64,000 nt of DNA, taken from contig NW_024104378.1 in the NCBI RefSeq assembly GCF_003945595.2, forward strand, positions 1,674,489 to 1,738,488, in the 5' to 3' direction. This document shows positions 40,701 through 55,700 of the stretch, piece after piece. Position 1 is the stretch's first letter. The number at the start of each line of letters is the position of its first letter. Position numbers and translations under genes: made by a program. The notes under the pieces were generated by a model. The model ran no database searches and had not been told where the DNA came from. It saw nothing but the letters and a program-made list of their open reading frames with translations. This stretch comes from Pipra filicauda (Eukaryota > Chordata > Aves > Passeriformes > Pipridae).

Positions 40701-43700
40701 TTTCTCATTACATATACGTTGAATGTAGACAAGAGGTTTAACATATCATTGCATCAGTTCTTTAGCAACCCTGGAGTTTTAAAATCTAACCTTTTTAAAT
40801 GGAGGCTTGGCTTTGGATCTTGTTGCATGCTTCTGCAATCCAAAGTATTGTGCCTGTCGCTCTAAGTTTTATAGCTTTATGTAAACCTATTAATAGAAGA
40901 ATATACATTTTGCTAAGGGACAGCAAGCCATAAGTAAGTCAGCATACCTAGTGTGCCAGTGTTTTCAAAACATGTACATTTTATCATGGGTGATGTTTTG
41001 TTGCTGGCATGTGAAACAATGGTATTTTTATATGTGAGCCTTGCCTGTGACTTTCTGATCTTTCATTCTACGCCACGCACAGTCTTTCTGATTTTGCTAA
41101 GCTTAATTTCAACTTCAGATTGCTTTGTTGTTTGTGAATGGCAAGAGTGTTAGCAGGCAAAGTTTGCTATGTTTGGAATAGGTAAGTTTAAAGAGATGCT
41201 TCTTGTTTATCGGGCAGCTGGCAGTTGCTTAGTCAGTATTATGAGAAACCACCTTTCAAATAATATTCCATATCATGCTTAGGAGTTTAATTGACACTTC
41301 TGGGTGTTCCAGTCTAGAGATCTGACTCCACACAAAGCTTTGCTGCCTGGATGCGAGCCTACTTGATGCATTCCAACTTCCCCACTCATCAATAGCTTAA
41401 CAGGAGACTTCCAATGCCACTTGCAAATGCATCATCCAGAAGCCTTGGTGACTTTGAACTGTTGATAGCAACTTACTATTCTCAGATTTTTTTAAATGGT
41501 AGTAGTCCTAACTGCATCTTCTATCTCTCAGGTGGATGGTCCATTGAAATTAACAGATTTTTGTTTTTAATATTAAGAAATCTGCAGTACGTGAAAAGCT
41601 GCTGGCTCATGTTGAAGAGTAAAGTCTATTGGTAATAGATGTGAGTTTTTTCAAAATTATTCAGACTTAAACTTGCCTGTGTGTGTGACAGAAGCAAAGA
41701 ACATTGTTTAACTAATGCAGTACGGGGGAATGGACATAAAGGAATTGCACATTTGGTTTCATATTTTACTTTACTTTTTTATCAAGGAGAGAGTAAAGCA
41801 GTGTCTAATTGTGAAGGACATCAGTCAGTTTGTAAAACAACCCTGTTTTAACACACAGCATTAACATATGAGGCAGCCATCTGGTTTTAGCAACTCTTAT
41901 GGTCTTTTTGTTTCTTTGTTGTAGATACACAGATACAAGAAGAAATGGATTGAAACCATGATAACCATGTTATAAAGTACTTGCCGCTTAGTTGCAGCTG
42001 CTTCAGTGTACTTCCAGGAGGTCATAGTGTTGTACTGGCTGTATGGAGTGGTTTGCATTACCCTTTGTTTCTTTCTGCTACAGATATGTCCATGTTTTCA
42101 GCAGGACTGCCTGCATGGTTGTGGGCATTTCATTCCTAGTTAAGAATTTCAGGTTGTGTCATCATGTGACATCCACTGACAAAAAAAAAAATGGACTCTC
42201 AGAATAATTCTGCTGAGGGAGTAGGAAAAACAGGACCATGGTCCGGACATGGCTTCTGAGCCTGCCTACTCAACTGACCTGTTTCCAGCATACAGGCTGT
42301 AACTAATCACCATGTCACTGAAGTTGCTTGCAAGTTGTCTCATCTCCACCCAAGTTTGTTTTTTTCATGTCTTCCCAATGTGTAACATCTAAGTAGGGCA
42401 GCTGAAACATCAGGCTCCTTTCAATATATTTTCGGTCTCATTCATATTTGTAGTGGATTTCAAATTGCTGTTCTGGACAGAGTTGATAGGCTAGTAACAG
42501 CTTCATTTCTACAAGTTTATTAAAACCAAATGGTTTTCTGAGGAAAGCAGATCATTTGGGGGTAGAATTCTTCTTAGAATAAGAGTGAACAGCAGTGCAG
42601 ACACTGAAATAGCTCACACACCATGGCCCAGTTGATTACCACTTTCTGCCAGACGTGTTTGGAGTGTGAGATCAGCCCAGCATGTAAAGGCTGATTAGAA
42701 AATGCTGTAGTGCAAAGATTACAGTAAATGTCCCAATGCTGCTGTGGCAAACATGAAATCCTTGTGTTTCTAGTGTAGCTGTACTGTCTGGATGAAAGCT
42801 GCAGTTCGTACTGTTACTGATATTCCAGTTAGCAGCCAAGTGGTAAGAGTTATGAATTGATACTATCAACAGGGGTTAGTCACCTTCATGGAAGGATAAT
42901 CACAGGCCACAGCTGGAATCCTGATATCCAGTCGTGGATATACCTAGTGTCAATAGGCAATTGACAGTCGTCATTTAAGTAGATCTTACTGACTTTTATC
43001 CTTCTAAGCAATAATCTTTCAACTCTGTAACACCTTTAAACTTGCTTTATTGTTTGCAACAGGAGCTATGATGCAGCAGGACTGTCACTTTAATGTTTAC
43101 ATGGACGGAGACAACAATTCCATTCCTTAGAGGAAAGTCAATAAATGCTTTAAAGGCTTGGCGGAAGATTGGCTGGTGGCTGCAGTTTCATGTTTCTTCT
43201 CTGAATTAATGTGTATTTTGGTCAAGGCTTCCAAGTTGGAAGTACTGACTGAAATGTAGAATGAGGTCTGAGATTTGCCATGCAGGATAAAAGTTCCTTT
43301 TCATGCAAGTTATTGGTCAAATGCTACTTGTAAAGTTAGTAGGTTTTTTTCCGTGTCCCTTCCTCCTCTAGAGTTTGGCATCTAAGATGCCATATTACAA
43401 TAGGATGGGAAATAGCATTTTTCCAAGACAACTGCTTTGATATTTTAACCTTATAACCATTGGTTGGTGTCCCCCAAATGCAAATGTAATTTTGCGTATC
43501 TTTAACTATTAAGAGCTCTGCAAAAAAAAGGTAGTGCAATGTGGATTTGTGGCTCAGCTCATCTTTGGAGTAGATCAATAAAATAGAGAAGTGGCACATC
43601 TAGCTCCAGAATGACTTGGTGTTTCATATCAACATAAGCAGAACTGCTCAGTTCTTGTCTTTGAGCAGAAAAATGCACATTTCTGTTGAACTAGTTGTGG

Positions 43701-46700
43701 AGCAGAATTTGTGTGGAAAGAAGGTTTGGAATGGGTTCTCCGAGTGAGAGGAAGGGAAAGTTAAAGCAGTGATTTCTCATCTTTCCTCTGCTTTGCTGAA
43801 CTTCTATTCTTGCCTGAGACAAATTCTTTGGTATTCAAAGTGAGCGAATTCTGTACAAATGTGGTTCAAGATTGAACTTCTTACTACTTTGGACAAGGAA
43901 AAAGATTCCATGCTTAATAACTAATACTTTTCCTAGAGTGAAGCTGCTTAAAAAAAGCTGTGATGGCTGTAGTTGGGAAGAAAGCAGGTAGCATTCTTGG
44001 ACTTTGGGGCCTTTTTCCCTTTGTTTAATGTTCTGGCTTAATTTGTGTGAGGCTAAAATGCTGCTTTCCAAAGTAAGTTTGTACCAGAAAGTCTGTGTTA
44101 CATATCTTTTGTTGTTCCAGTTATGTAATTCCTGAGTAAAATTGAACCTTTTATTCTTCTGACTAGTTGGATCGTGGAAGTCAGCAAGGTTTTGGACTTT
44201 GTTCATAAAATATATTCATTGCTAATTAATTAACTATCTTAAAGACGATACTTAAACCCCTAATGACTGCTGCTTAAATTGAGCTTCTGCAGCTGGTCTG
44301 AATGTCATCTTTCAGTTGTAGTAGTCTCAAGGAGAGAACTCCAGTGTAAACACTAAAGGTAGTGTTCCCCCCGGAGGCAGTGGAGCTGTGAGTTCTGGGA
44401 ACTTTTATGTAAAAAAAAATTCATACTTCATGGAATTTGAAGGAGTTCCGTATGGCAAGACTTATTTTTTTTTAACACAGTACAATCACACTTTCCCCCC
44501 ATTATTTGTGTGCTTGGAGAGACAACTGCCTTGATTGCACCCTTTCAGATCTCCAGCAGAAGACCACCTGACAGTTGGCTTTTATTTTCCTCTTTCCAAG
44601 AGAGCTGAAACTGAACGTCTCAGGAGGAAAAACCATGTGTATAAATAATTAAGGACCAAAAGGGACACAAATCCAACATAACTAGTTTAATACTGCTAAT
44701 GATCTGGGATGGTTTTTGCAGATGACTTAAAGCCAGATGTCTTGCCTTGATATGTTGGTTAAGGAGGGATGCAAACTGTATGGAAGTGCTTTAGAATAAA
44801 ATCATCAATATTTGTGGGCAATTTATCTTTTGCTTTGTTTCAAAGCAGATAATTGATGATATAGGAGGTGGTGTACTGTTGTATTTTAAAAGGAACAGAG
44901 AGATAATAAGATTATTCTAAGGCTAATTAAACTCTCAGTTTGAGAAACTGGAGGACGCTCCAAGAGAAATTTGCTGGTACTCAGTCATTTGCTGTCTCTC
45001 CACAGACTCTTCGTGTGATTGATAGGTTCTGCAAAACACTTGATAATACAGGTAGTGTGAGTATGCCTGTGAGTAGGCAGAGGTGAAGAAATTGTATATA
45101 AAAGCTTGTCTTTGTGTGGAGTGCTGTTGTGTGGTTCACAGACTGACTGCCTTGACTTCTCAAACTGCAGCAAGTATTTGTCCTCACAAGAGTCTGAGAT
45201 ATATTTTGAAAGGAGGAGGTCTTTAAGTAAGGCTGGAGAGAGGAGGTAGCAGTCCCCTTAGGGCTAATGCTCCATTACTGGGAGAGTCTTCATAGTGCCT
45301 TGAGAGCGTGTGCCCAGTGGAAGATTGTATTTCGATTTGTTGAGTTGGCATAGGCATGGAAGGGCCAAGGCAATACCTGAAAGATGCTGGACTTTGATAA
45401 ACGGTAGGCTTGCGGGGTCAAGGTGGGATGTAGCGACCCTTGAGGCAGACTTTTGGGGAGGAAAGAGGAGGTAGCATGAACTTCTGTTCTGATTGGGGTG
45501 TTACAAACCAGATTAGGATTCATGTGGAGGTGAAAAGAATGGGTGGTAAGCTTCAACCCCGCAAATAAATTCCCAGCTCTTTTTTGTGGAATTGCTTGAT
45601 AATCAAAGCCAACAGCATTAAAATCATCTAATATTCTTATGAAAAATTATTGGAGAAGCAGAAACTGGTAGCTTTGTTCGGCTTTCCTGTACTGTTTTGT
45701 AGACATTGGTTTATGATCTTTTCTAGACCTCGAAGTTCAGACCTTGTATTGATTAGCACAACGCTGTAGTAGCTTCTTGATACAGTTCTGTATCTTGTAA
45801 GGGAAGACTTGTATTGTTGATTGCCTATTTAATTTTTTTTTGGTTGAAGCTTGTAAACTCTTGCTTTAAGCCACTTGTTTCTGTTCTTGACTAGTTTGGT
45901 ATTAGAACAACCCTGCATTTTCTTTTCTATAGGTCCAAGGCATTATTTAAATACCTATAAGCAAGAAAAAAACCTTCTAAAGACTATTGTAGCATTCAGT
46001 GTAATAGTGAGGAAGGTCTGTAAGGGGGTTACTGTCAGAGAGATTTGGCAAAGTTTAGGAACTGAATGTATGACACAGCTCAGATGCTGAGGCAGCTTGT
46101 GTAGGGAATGACAGCTGCTCTTAAGTTGGCACTGATATCCCTCTGAGCAGAGAGGTCTTGTGCTCTGCTGCTGTTACTCTGCATACTGAAATGTAAATTG
46201 TGAATAATTAATTTTGAACTGGGAAATCCCAGGTTTGTTTATTAAAGAATTGAGGGGGGGAAAAAAACCCCACAACAAAATGAAGTTGTATAGTCTCTCT
46301 CATCTAAAAAAAACCCAAAGTCTCAAAACTAGAAACTAGTTTTTAAAGAGACTGAAGGAGTCTGAAATTCCAAAACTTTCTTGCTGGTCTCTTTTTTTTT
46401 TCTTTTTGGTCTTATGAGCTTAATAAACACTAAAGCTAGTCACATCTTCTTTTAGTAGTCTGAGGTATCTTGACTTACTTCAGTCTTCCTCACTGAACTC
46501 TCCACCAATCTTTCTCAATTTGGCAGGTTTGTCTTTTTGTTAATGAAGGTATTAATTATACTCTAGCTTTACTTCTATTCCCTAATTAGGTTGCAGATAT
46601 TTTAAGCCTGGGTCAAAAAGCTGGTCTGTCAAATGGTCTAAAGACTGATATTTAGATTTCAGTTATGGTGCCAAAGAATTGACAGCCACATATTTCTTCT

Positions 46701-49700
46701 ATGTGCATTGGTTTTACATCTCAAAACTTAACTCAAAAAAGAATACTGAAGTTCAAGTTATAATTTAAACAAGGATCCCTAGACTTAATAAGTATTCAAA
46801 ATAGCAGATACCAAATACGAAGAAAGGAAATAGGAGAAATCATGTACTGTGATCAGACAGCTATAATTTAGTCCCACAGCAAACAAATGGATTCAAATGA
46901 AGGGTATATAAGTTCTTCATTCTCCAACTATTTCCTTTCTATGACGATCACAGTGAAAGCACTTGCTGCTACTGCAGTATGATTCCTGATTGCTTACTCT
47001 GCTTGGAATTTGTATTTGAGCTCAGTGTCTGGGTTTGGGGATTAGCTGTCACTGTACTGGATGGCTGCAGTAGCATAAACTTCATCAGAAGGGTACTTTT
47101 AATTCTTTTTTGCCCTGCTTGTGTGTGTCCCAGATGGAATCGACTTTGTAAGATTGTTTCTTATGGCTTCTGTTGGGCTGTTCTTCATCTGTTACTTCTT
47201 AATATTATCTATTTTGTATTAACATGTATACCTGTGATTTTCTTGGAAGATTAAAATTCATCATCTCTTTTGAAAACTAAGTTTCTGTCCAACCAGTAAA
47301 TGTTTGAATCTGTATCTTTTGAAAATGTACTTTCTGTGTTATTTCTTGTATATGCTTTCTCTTTCCTTATACCTATTCTTCCTTACCACACTGAAGTAAA
47401 ATTATTTTTTCCAAGTCTTATTTTAAAATTTAGCTTAGCCACCAAACTCTGCTGCTCAGTTTGTTAAGTTAGCCATGTTGGTGAGTTGTTCCAGATGCTG
47501 ATAATTGCCGTTTAAGCTGAAACTCTGTGGTATTGGGGAAAGAAACCTGGGAAACTTGGGTACCTTATCTTTGTGGCATGGCTAGATGGGAAACAGCTCT
47601 GCAAGAATTACCCCCCCATACACCTTCCAGTCTCCTTTTTCTGCACTCAGATGATGAGTGACATCTTCATGCATGGTTTAGTTCTTTTCTGTGCACTGGA
47701 AGTAGTAGGCTTAAATTTAATCATGCCTCTCTATTTGGCATACCATAATTACTCATGTCCTAAAACATTCAGAGCTGCAGACTGAGATGCTGTACCCTCC
47801 AGCAATTTGGAGAGGAGGCAGAAATGACTGACTGACTCTAGAAGCAGTGCTGTGGAAGCATATAGTAGTGCGTTGTAGCCTCCATTGCCAGCGTGGCTGT
47901 GGGTGGACTCCTCTGAGGTTTCATTATCTAACATCCATCGATGGAATACACAGTTTAAGTGTCTTCCATAGAGAGCTACATACTGAAACCTAGGACTAAA
48001 AGCTTCCAAATTTGATGCATGTTTCCTTATATTGAAGACAAATGCTGTCATCTGCTGTAAAACCTCTGAACGGGGTAAACAGTGAGCAAACCACTTGTGA
48101 CTTGCTTCTAGGCTTTTACAAACTGCCATCTTCTATAATGCATTAATCAGCAGCACAGAATAAAAGATTATTGGGCTGTTTGTACAACAAGATCAAGGAG
48201 AATTGTTTCAGCTCTGAGCTTCAGCTGCTGTCATTCAGGATCATGGCTTTACTACTGTAATACTTAGCAGAACTGCCTCCTCCAAAGGTAATATTACTGA
48301 GGTTATAGAAGTCAACATTAAGTTTCAGGTGTTCTGAAAAAAACCCCAAACCAACATCCATAACCAAGACCAAAAAAACACCATGTCAACAAATATATTA
48401 AATTCAAACTGGGTGAACAGTTCACATAATTTTTAATTCCTGTTTCATTACAGAAAATATTTCCCTTGGCCTGAAACTGAAAGCAACTTGCAGTTTTTTT
48501 ATGGCCATACAAAAGACAAATTGAAACTCAAGCACTGTGGTTTTCCCAAGCTTCTGACTCTGAGCTTGAATAGGTCTGTGTAATAGAATTAAAAATACCC
48601 ATCAAATCACTTGTCATGAATTAAAAAAACAACAACAAACCAAGCAAATAAACTAAACCTAAACTTTTGAATGCATCTGGTACAGCAGTGTGGATTTCTG
48701 AATGCATCAGGTATGTCTCAATAGCTGATGTGACTCATCAATCTGTTTGAACAGACCTGTCCTCTGGACTCTTCCTGCCCTGCAGAGGTAGAATCAGTAG
48801 TTTCAGAGCAGTCTGAACCTTGACTTTCCACTTCTAGGAGCATCGATGCTCTCCATTATATGGTATTACGTAGGGGAAGGAAAGGAAGTCTGCATAATGG
48901 TGACCCTACTGCCCAAGTGAATTGAACTCTTGTAGAGTGTTTACAGCAGACTTGCATAGTTAAGGTACGCAAGGATCAGTCACAGAATGCCTGTCTTCTT
49001 TTAAGGTAAAATATCTGTCAACACTGAATGACTTGAGTAGTTAGATGAAAATTTCTAGTCTGGGGGTGGGGAAGATATCATTAAAAATTATTCCTCTAAG
49101 GGAAACTGAAAGATGAGTATTTTCATTAGTCACACAGATATTGCTTAGTCTAGTAGTTAAACTGTTTAACTTTTTTTACTCAGGTCTTCACACTTTAAGC
49201 CTCAGCCCTACAATTAGGTCTGTATTCTGTGTTCTTTGTGTTGCATGAAGTCATCTCCTGGTCTTGCTAGGGCTATGTCTGGCATCACATGGGTTTTGGT
49301 CATGCAGTTGCAGTATGCAGTTTCCAACCATGTCTCAAAAATAGGTAATAGCTTGTAGAAGGTAATTGCTGGCTGCCTAGCAAGAGTCTGTAGGTAACAG
49401 GTGATGTAGTAAATCACAGATCCTGTCAGTACCTGTGTAATATAGATGCTAGTAGAAAGCTTGCTGCCCTACTGTTTAACTACTTAACTTAATTTCATGC
49501 ATTCCTCTGTGCAAGTCTATACCTTTCTAATGTACAGGACACAAAGCTGTATTTTATTTTTGTTCCCTATAGCAGTCTAATGTCTTATTTCTTCTATGTA
49601 AGGTGCAGTTGCTTGCAGAAGACTGTTATTCTTCAGTATAAACTAATGTCTGTCCTTGTGCTCTTTCCTACTGTTAAAGAGGTCTTAATGCATGTCTGAA

Positions 49701-52700
49701 TGCAATCTTCTGCTGTCTGGGTCTGTAGAGACCCTAGGAGGTGTGCTGGAGCTTGCTGATGAAACTAACCTCTGGGATGACTAGAGTATCTGTTGCTGGT
49801 GATATGTCTTGTGGCTGATGTGACTGGGTTCAGTGTGCTTGCCGTATTATCTGTAAGTGAAGAATTCAATAACACTTAGTTCTGTAACCCAGCGGTAGCG
49901 AACTGCCACAGTTAACTGGAAAACCTGCGAGCTTTAAGGTTATGTGATGCTGTGCACCCTAACTTCATCTGGGATAAAGATGGAGAAATGTTTGGTCATA
50001 GCTCGGGACAGACTTACTGGAAAACTAGTATTGTTGGATGAAAGAGTTAGACAAGTGTTTTGTTTTGTTTTTTTAATGTAATGTAAGCACTGAACTTACT
50101 GTTTGTCAAAATCATGACCTGCAGCCTGGTGGTCTCAGAACTTGGCCGTGCTGCAAACCTTTTCGTCTTATTTGTAGCACCTAATGCCTTCCTTTTCTCT
50201 CTTCTACAGACTTGATCCAAGCAACTAATGAAACAAACGTCAATATTCCTCAGATGGCTGATACGCTTTTTGAGCGAGCAACGAATAGTAGCTGGGTGGT
50301 CGTATTCAAAGCCTTAGTCACCACACATCATCTAATGGTTCATGGAAATGAGGTAACAGCTCTTCCAAGAGCCCATTGACACTGAGCAGATTCCAAGTCA
50401 AAAATGTTAGTAGTGCAAAGGCATCTCTTCTGACCTGAGAACAAAGGGCAAGAATGATTCTTGAAGAGAAAATTTACCTTTAACAACATAGTTGGAGGCA
50501 TGCCAATTATCTCGTCATGTCTCTTCATTTATAAAACCAGAACATAAGACCTGTTCCTGGATGTTGACAATTAACGTGGTATCTGAAAACACAGGATTAA
50601 ACACATTTTTTGACTAGGGCCAAAGTTGATGTTCTGGCATGTGTGTACTGCCATCCAAATTGCTGCCCTCTCTCTGCATGAGCATTAAAACCTTTCTGGA
50701 GCTGTAAATTCAACTTAATAGCCTATTCAATTGAGTTTTCCTTTCCCTTGCTTTTCATTGACCTGTATAGACAGGTATGGCTGCATAAAAACAGAAAGAA
50801 TATTTGAAGAACTTCAGTATGACTGGGAAACAGTTTGTCCCTAGCTGTATATAAAGTGTTTTCATGCAGTGAACTTCTCACAGTGTAAATTTTTACTCCT
50901 ATTGTTCCATTCCAAGTTTTGGCCAATATTCTCATGTGATTTCTCTAACTGTTTCAGGCTGTTAGTCCCTGTGCTTGATGCGGGGCCTTGCTTGTTATTA
51001 AAACAGACCCTCAGTTTGGCTGAAACTTAAGGCTGCTGGATTGAAAGTCTGGGACTAGCCTGGATATGCTGCTTTGTAAGCAGATAAATCTTGTGCTCTC
51101 TCAAATCTCTTTGAGAACTAACCATTTTTATTGCTCTTTCCACAATCTGGTTTCTATTTTTCACAGAATCTATTTTTTATATTTACTGGAGATTCTGACT
51201 AAAAGTAGTTAATCTCAATGTGTGGAAAAAGTTTTGAGGAACGTATTGGAGGCTAAGACAAAAATCTGGGGTTTCATGTTGTATGCTGGAAGTAGACTGT
51301 TAATCTTCCTGCTAGGAGGTACAAAGCCTTCAGATACAGCCTGTGATAAGAAAAATAACTTTGTGTTGCAGAGATTTATTCAGTACCTGGCATCTAGAAA
51401 CACATTGTTCAATCTCAGCAATTTTCTGGACAAAAGTGGATCTCATGGTAAGCCTACTTATGTCTATAATGTTAACAAGATTTTGAAATAAGATACTATT
51501 GTTAATTAACTCCTTCATTCGTAAGATGTAAATAATATAAAAATGTGCTACTGAAGCCCTTTTATAAGTACTTGATAAATACAGAAGTTCAAGTGAACTG
51601 CTGAACAACTTCAGAACAATGTTTCTCATCTCCTGCAATATTTTTACTCAAAAGGTGAAACTGTCCAAATCCCTTAAATGCTAGTTGAAGTCTGGGCTGG
51701 CTCAGCTATCTCCTTAACTATTATGGGTATTAAAGTTGAAATGAATAACTTTCCATTTAGTTTTTTGGTTTTTACTCAGTCTTAAATGGTAATTTGGTTG
51801 CTTGGAGACACTGCACTGCACTGCATTTAACACTGGGGTTGTTAAATCTGATTCTTATTAATAGGCATTGTCTATAACTATTTAAGGGGGGAGCTGTTAG
51901 CACCAAAAGAACTGGTTGGTTTTAATTTGATTCGAGTAATAAATTTAGAAAGGTCTAGGCAGAAATTAAGGACTTGTTACCTCTAAACCTTACAAGGTCT
52001 GCTTTTCTACTTTTTACTCTGGAATTATTAGTGAATTTTCCTGTGCCCTCACTTAAGAGGAGAAGCTTGTTCCATGGTAGCTCTACTAGAGAAGAGAGAA
52101 AGCATAATTCTTCAGCTGTCAGGGAATATTTGTAGACTGTATGCAGAGCACAGGAATGCTGCAATAATGGGCAAAATTGAAGCAATGCCACATTACTCTC
52201 GATGTAGACATGTGACACCAAAAAGACTTTAGCATCTTTTAGATGTGGTAACACAGGGCAGGAACAAAACTAAACAAATACTAAAAGTGTGTTTGTCTCA
52301 CCAAAACATACTATGTATGTTCAAAGACACTGGCATTTGTCAATGATGGATTCCATTAAATGCATGCATTTGTGTTCTTCACCACTTTAAACTTGTATTG
52401 CCATTTCATAGATAATGCACCAGCATGTCATAGATAATGAGGCATCAGATTTGGTAGTGTTATGGTTGATGGCAGAGATACTTAATGATGAGTGATATTG
52501 AGGAAAAATATAGTCAATGACTAAGTCAAGGGGGGTGAATATTTACAAAGGTAGCAAAAAGGGACCTGCACTGAAGAGAAAGATGGGTTGGCTTCTGCAT
52601 GCGTTTCTGTAGCTTAGAGGAAGAAACTTAAAAGGACAGACTGTAATACTAACTGCTCAGATGTCATAGGCTTGAAGATCACTGAAGTTTGAGGCTGCTT

Positions 52701-55700
52701 GTACGGTATTATGTGCCTTGAGGATCTCTAGTGTCACACTTCAAGGAAGGGACTAATCACTGTGGATGCCATCATAGTTTCTTTGTTCTGATAAACCTAG
52801 TCAGGGGGATTTTGAAGGTCTATCTAAGAGCTGGAGTGACTAACATATCAGGACTAAAGTATCAGGAGTGTTTAAGTTGAAATTGATCTTTATCCTGGAA
52901 GTCATGTACCAGTTAAACGAAAACTTTTTGCTAACTTGATATTTTTCTCCATTATTAGAGGGGTAGCTTTTGCCATCAAGTAATGTTACTTCCTAAGTAT
53001 GTAGGAGCCACTAGCAGGTTTCCCCAGGAACAATGCCACTGATGCATTGGATGAATCTGTTGACAGCATAGGACAGTGGTAGATTGTTTTGGTGCATCGC
53101 TACTGATTTTTCTTCAGAAGCTGGAAGATGTCTTGTGATGCCTGTTCTGTATGTGGAGTTGTATAGTGCAACAGAAATCATATAATCTTAGGGTCTATTG
53201 ACTGTATATTATTGTTTACTAAAGAACACCCAAACAAGCATGAAAATTAAATATGAGATGTGTAACTGTTTTTTGCAGGTTATGACATGTCCACCTTTAT
53301 AAGGCGTTATAGTAGATACTTGAATGAAAAAGCATTTTCCTACAGACAAATGGCATTTGACTTTGCAAGAGTGAAGAAAGGGTAAGCAAAGTTTAGATAC
53401 GTAAATTAATAGGGTTGCCATGAAAATCTTGTTTGTGGCATTATGCTCAATTTTAGTTTCTCAGTGACTTTGTTCTTATGTTCTCTGTGTAGGTACAATA
53501 AAACACCAAACTGGTTTATTTTTAAAGTATTTGTAATGGTTTAAAAATTGCTAAAAGAGCAGAGGAAAGACTGGGTAGTAAGGCAGATACTAAAAACTAA
53601 AGTAAGGTACCTTGCAGAACTGGGGGTGTTAAATCTGACTCTTATAAATTGTGCTGCCAGCAAGACTGTGTTTATGACTTGGAAAAGAAAACACTCTGAA
53701 ACCATACTTAGGATGCTTCATTATTCTCCAGGTACTTTCCCTAAGAAAGATGGCTAATTACAAACAAAACCTGAAGTGAACACCTGAAGTTCTCAGCAGG
53801 CAACAGAGCAAACAGTTATAAACTGAACAGAATATGGCTGTAAACTGCTGGTTTTATTTCCCACAAGAACTGTGTAAAAAAAAAAAAGTTAACCCATCCC
53901 AGAGTTGTATGTTGGTATTTATGAGAACATTTTTGTGGTCTCTGAGTCCTCTAACTGAGACTTTAATGGCTCTAGATTCTTAACGCCCACTGAAGGTGCA
54001 GCTTCATTGACTGCATGCTAAAGATGCTCCTGCTAATCAGAGTTGCATACAGGATCCTTCAGGCAGTTCAGGTGTATTGTGCAGCTTGGGATTGTGACCT
54101 TTTAATGCTGGCATCTCTGCCATGCTGTTCTCTCATGCTTCTCAAAGAACCAGAAGATGTGGGGCCTACTATGGCAGCTTTGCTGTGTAGCTAGATGCCA
54201 TTCCCTTAGTGGAGACCAGAAGAATTCTCTCTTGAACACTTGATGTTAAATAAACTTAAGTTTGGGTTGCTGGGAATCCTGCTTTGCTGTATGTTCCTGG
54301 AAAGGCTTTCTATGCATGTTATTTTTGGTGCTCAGAGTATAGCATAACATAAGTAAGAATAGTGGTATGGATTTCCAGAGAGGAGATGCTATACCTGTCT
54401 GCAGCCAGAACAGGGCAATACATAATGGTGGTTGTGCAGGTAACAATCATAGATAAAGATTAATATGCTTGAAGACTGCTAAAAGACTATGGGCAACAGT
54501 TAAGAAATGCTATACATCTGTGGGCATGTTAGCAGTGAATTGTCATTGGTTATTCATAACAAACTTCAGACACAAAGTTTATCAGTTCTCTAAGTACTTG
54601 TGAGGCAGTCAAGTCATTTAAACTCTCTGTTTTCTTTCCATGAAGAGATCAATCTCTTGCATTCATCACTCTAACACGAAACCTTTCCTCACCTGCTGTG
54701 AGGGAGGGTGGCTGGATGAAGGATTTTTCATGCCAGCTCTCATCATAATGTGAGAATCAGGAGAATGAGACGGTGCTTTTGAAAAGGTTTATAATGAGTT
54801 ATAGCTGCTTTAAGTGTAAATTTAGACAACAGATCAGTTTAGGGGAAGGGAGAGGGGAAATGCTGTGGCTTCTAATCTGTATCCCCTCTTGCAGAGCTGA
54901 AGGTGTAATGAGAACAATGGCTCCTGAAAAGCTGCTGAAGAGTATGCCAATATTACAGGAACAAATTGATGCACTACTTGAATTTGATGTATGTATTGAA
55001 GCTGACCTAGCATTAACGCTGGGCAACAACTTATAGCTGCTGCATTTTAGTGAACACATTTCGCCTTGTAGGTAATGTTTTATTGATCGTTCCGTCATTT
55101 GGGCCAAAAAATCCCCTTTTCAGTGTCCCAGTGAGGCAGATTGCACTTTTGGTTTTGTAGAGAGGGAAATTGGAGTTTCATCTTCTGTGTCAATGAGGGG
55201 AAGAAATGGACAAAATAAGGAGATTGAGCACTTTTTTCTGTCTCTTGGCAGAAGAGGGAAAAGCCCATTAGAATACCACATGTACATTGTTTGGCTTCCT
55301 CAAAATCTCCATCTGGTTTTCATCTGTAAACTAAATTGGCTAAAGGTTAATCTAGACTGTTCATAGAAATAAGTGTGTACAATATATTTATAGTGTCATG
55401 AATGTTCGTGGGATTGTTTATTTGACCTCGGGATAAAAGCAGGAATCAATTGTTGTAGGAGGTGCAGTGTAACACTTTGAAGAGGTCTTTGAAGGAATCT
55501 GTCATGAAGTTCTTCTGTTCTTGGTGGGCAGAAAGATACATTTTGAGGTGGAAGGCAGGACCCACTACAGCTCTCAGAGGAAAGCCTTAGAAATACATGT
55601 CTCGCTAATGAGTTTTTTATTCCTTAAATGGCATAGGAATTGTGATAGTGCTCTCAGAAGAGGAGATAGTTTTAAGGAAAGAAATACCTTTTAATAAATG

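Larger units (their letters stand above)
31725..50209 (+). other. SNAP91 large first coding intron (18.5 kb)
   Basis: GT-AG intron splitting the Tyr44 codon. The sequence is mostly unique and AT-rich. Recognisable contents are a TA/CA-type microsatellite at 33174-33233, an avian interspersed repeat at about 37880-38340, and short A/T homopolymers (for example A11 at 42181-42191). Many open frames of 60-126 codons occur on both strands and look like chance; the longest antisense one (47749-48129) is listed as a finding. Long first introns of neuronal genes often carry enhancers, but none can be named from sequence alone. Confidence 0.9.

Noticed and set aside
43835..44206. 123-codon antisense frame in the large intron
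   Set aside because: Lys/Asn/Ser/Leu-rich composition as expected of random AT-rich sequence; no motif.
51222..51491. 89-codon frame spanning a SNAP91 exon as an independent small gene
   Set aside because: Only the 51372-51447 part matches AP180; the rest is intron read through in the same frame.
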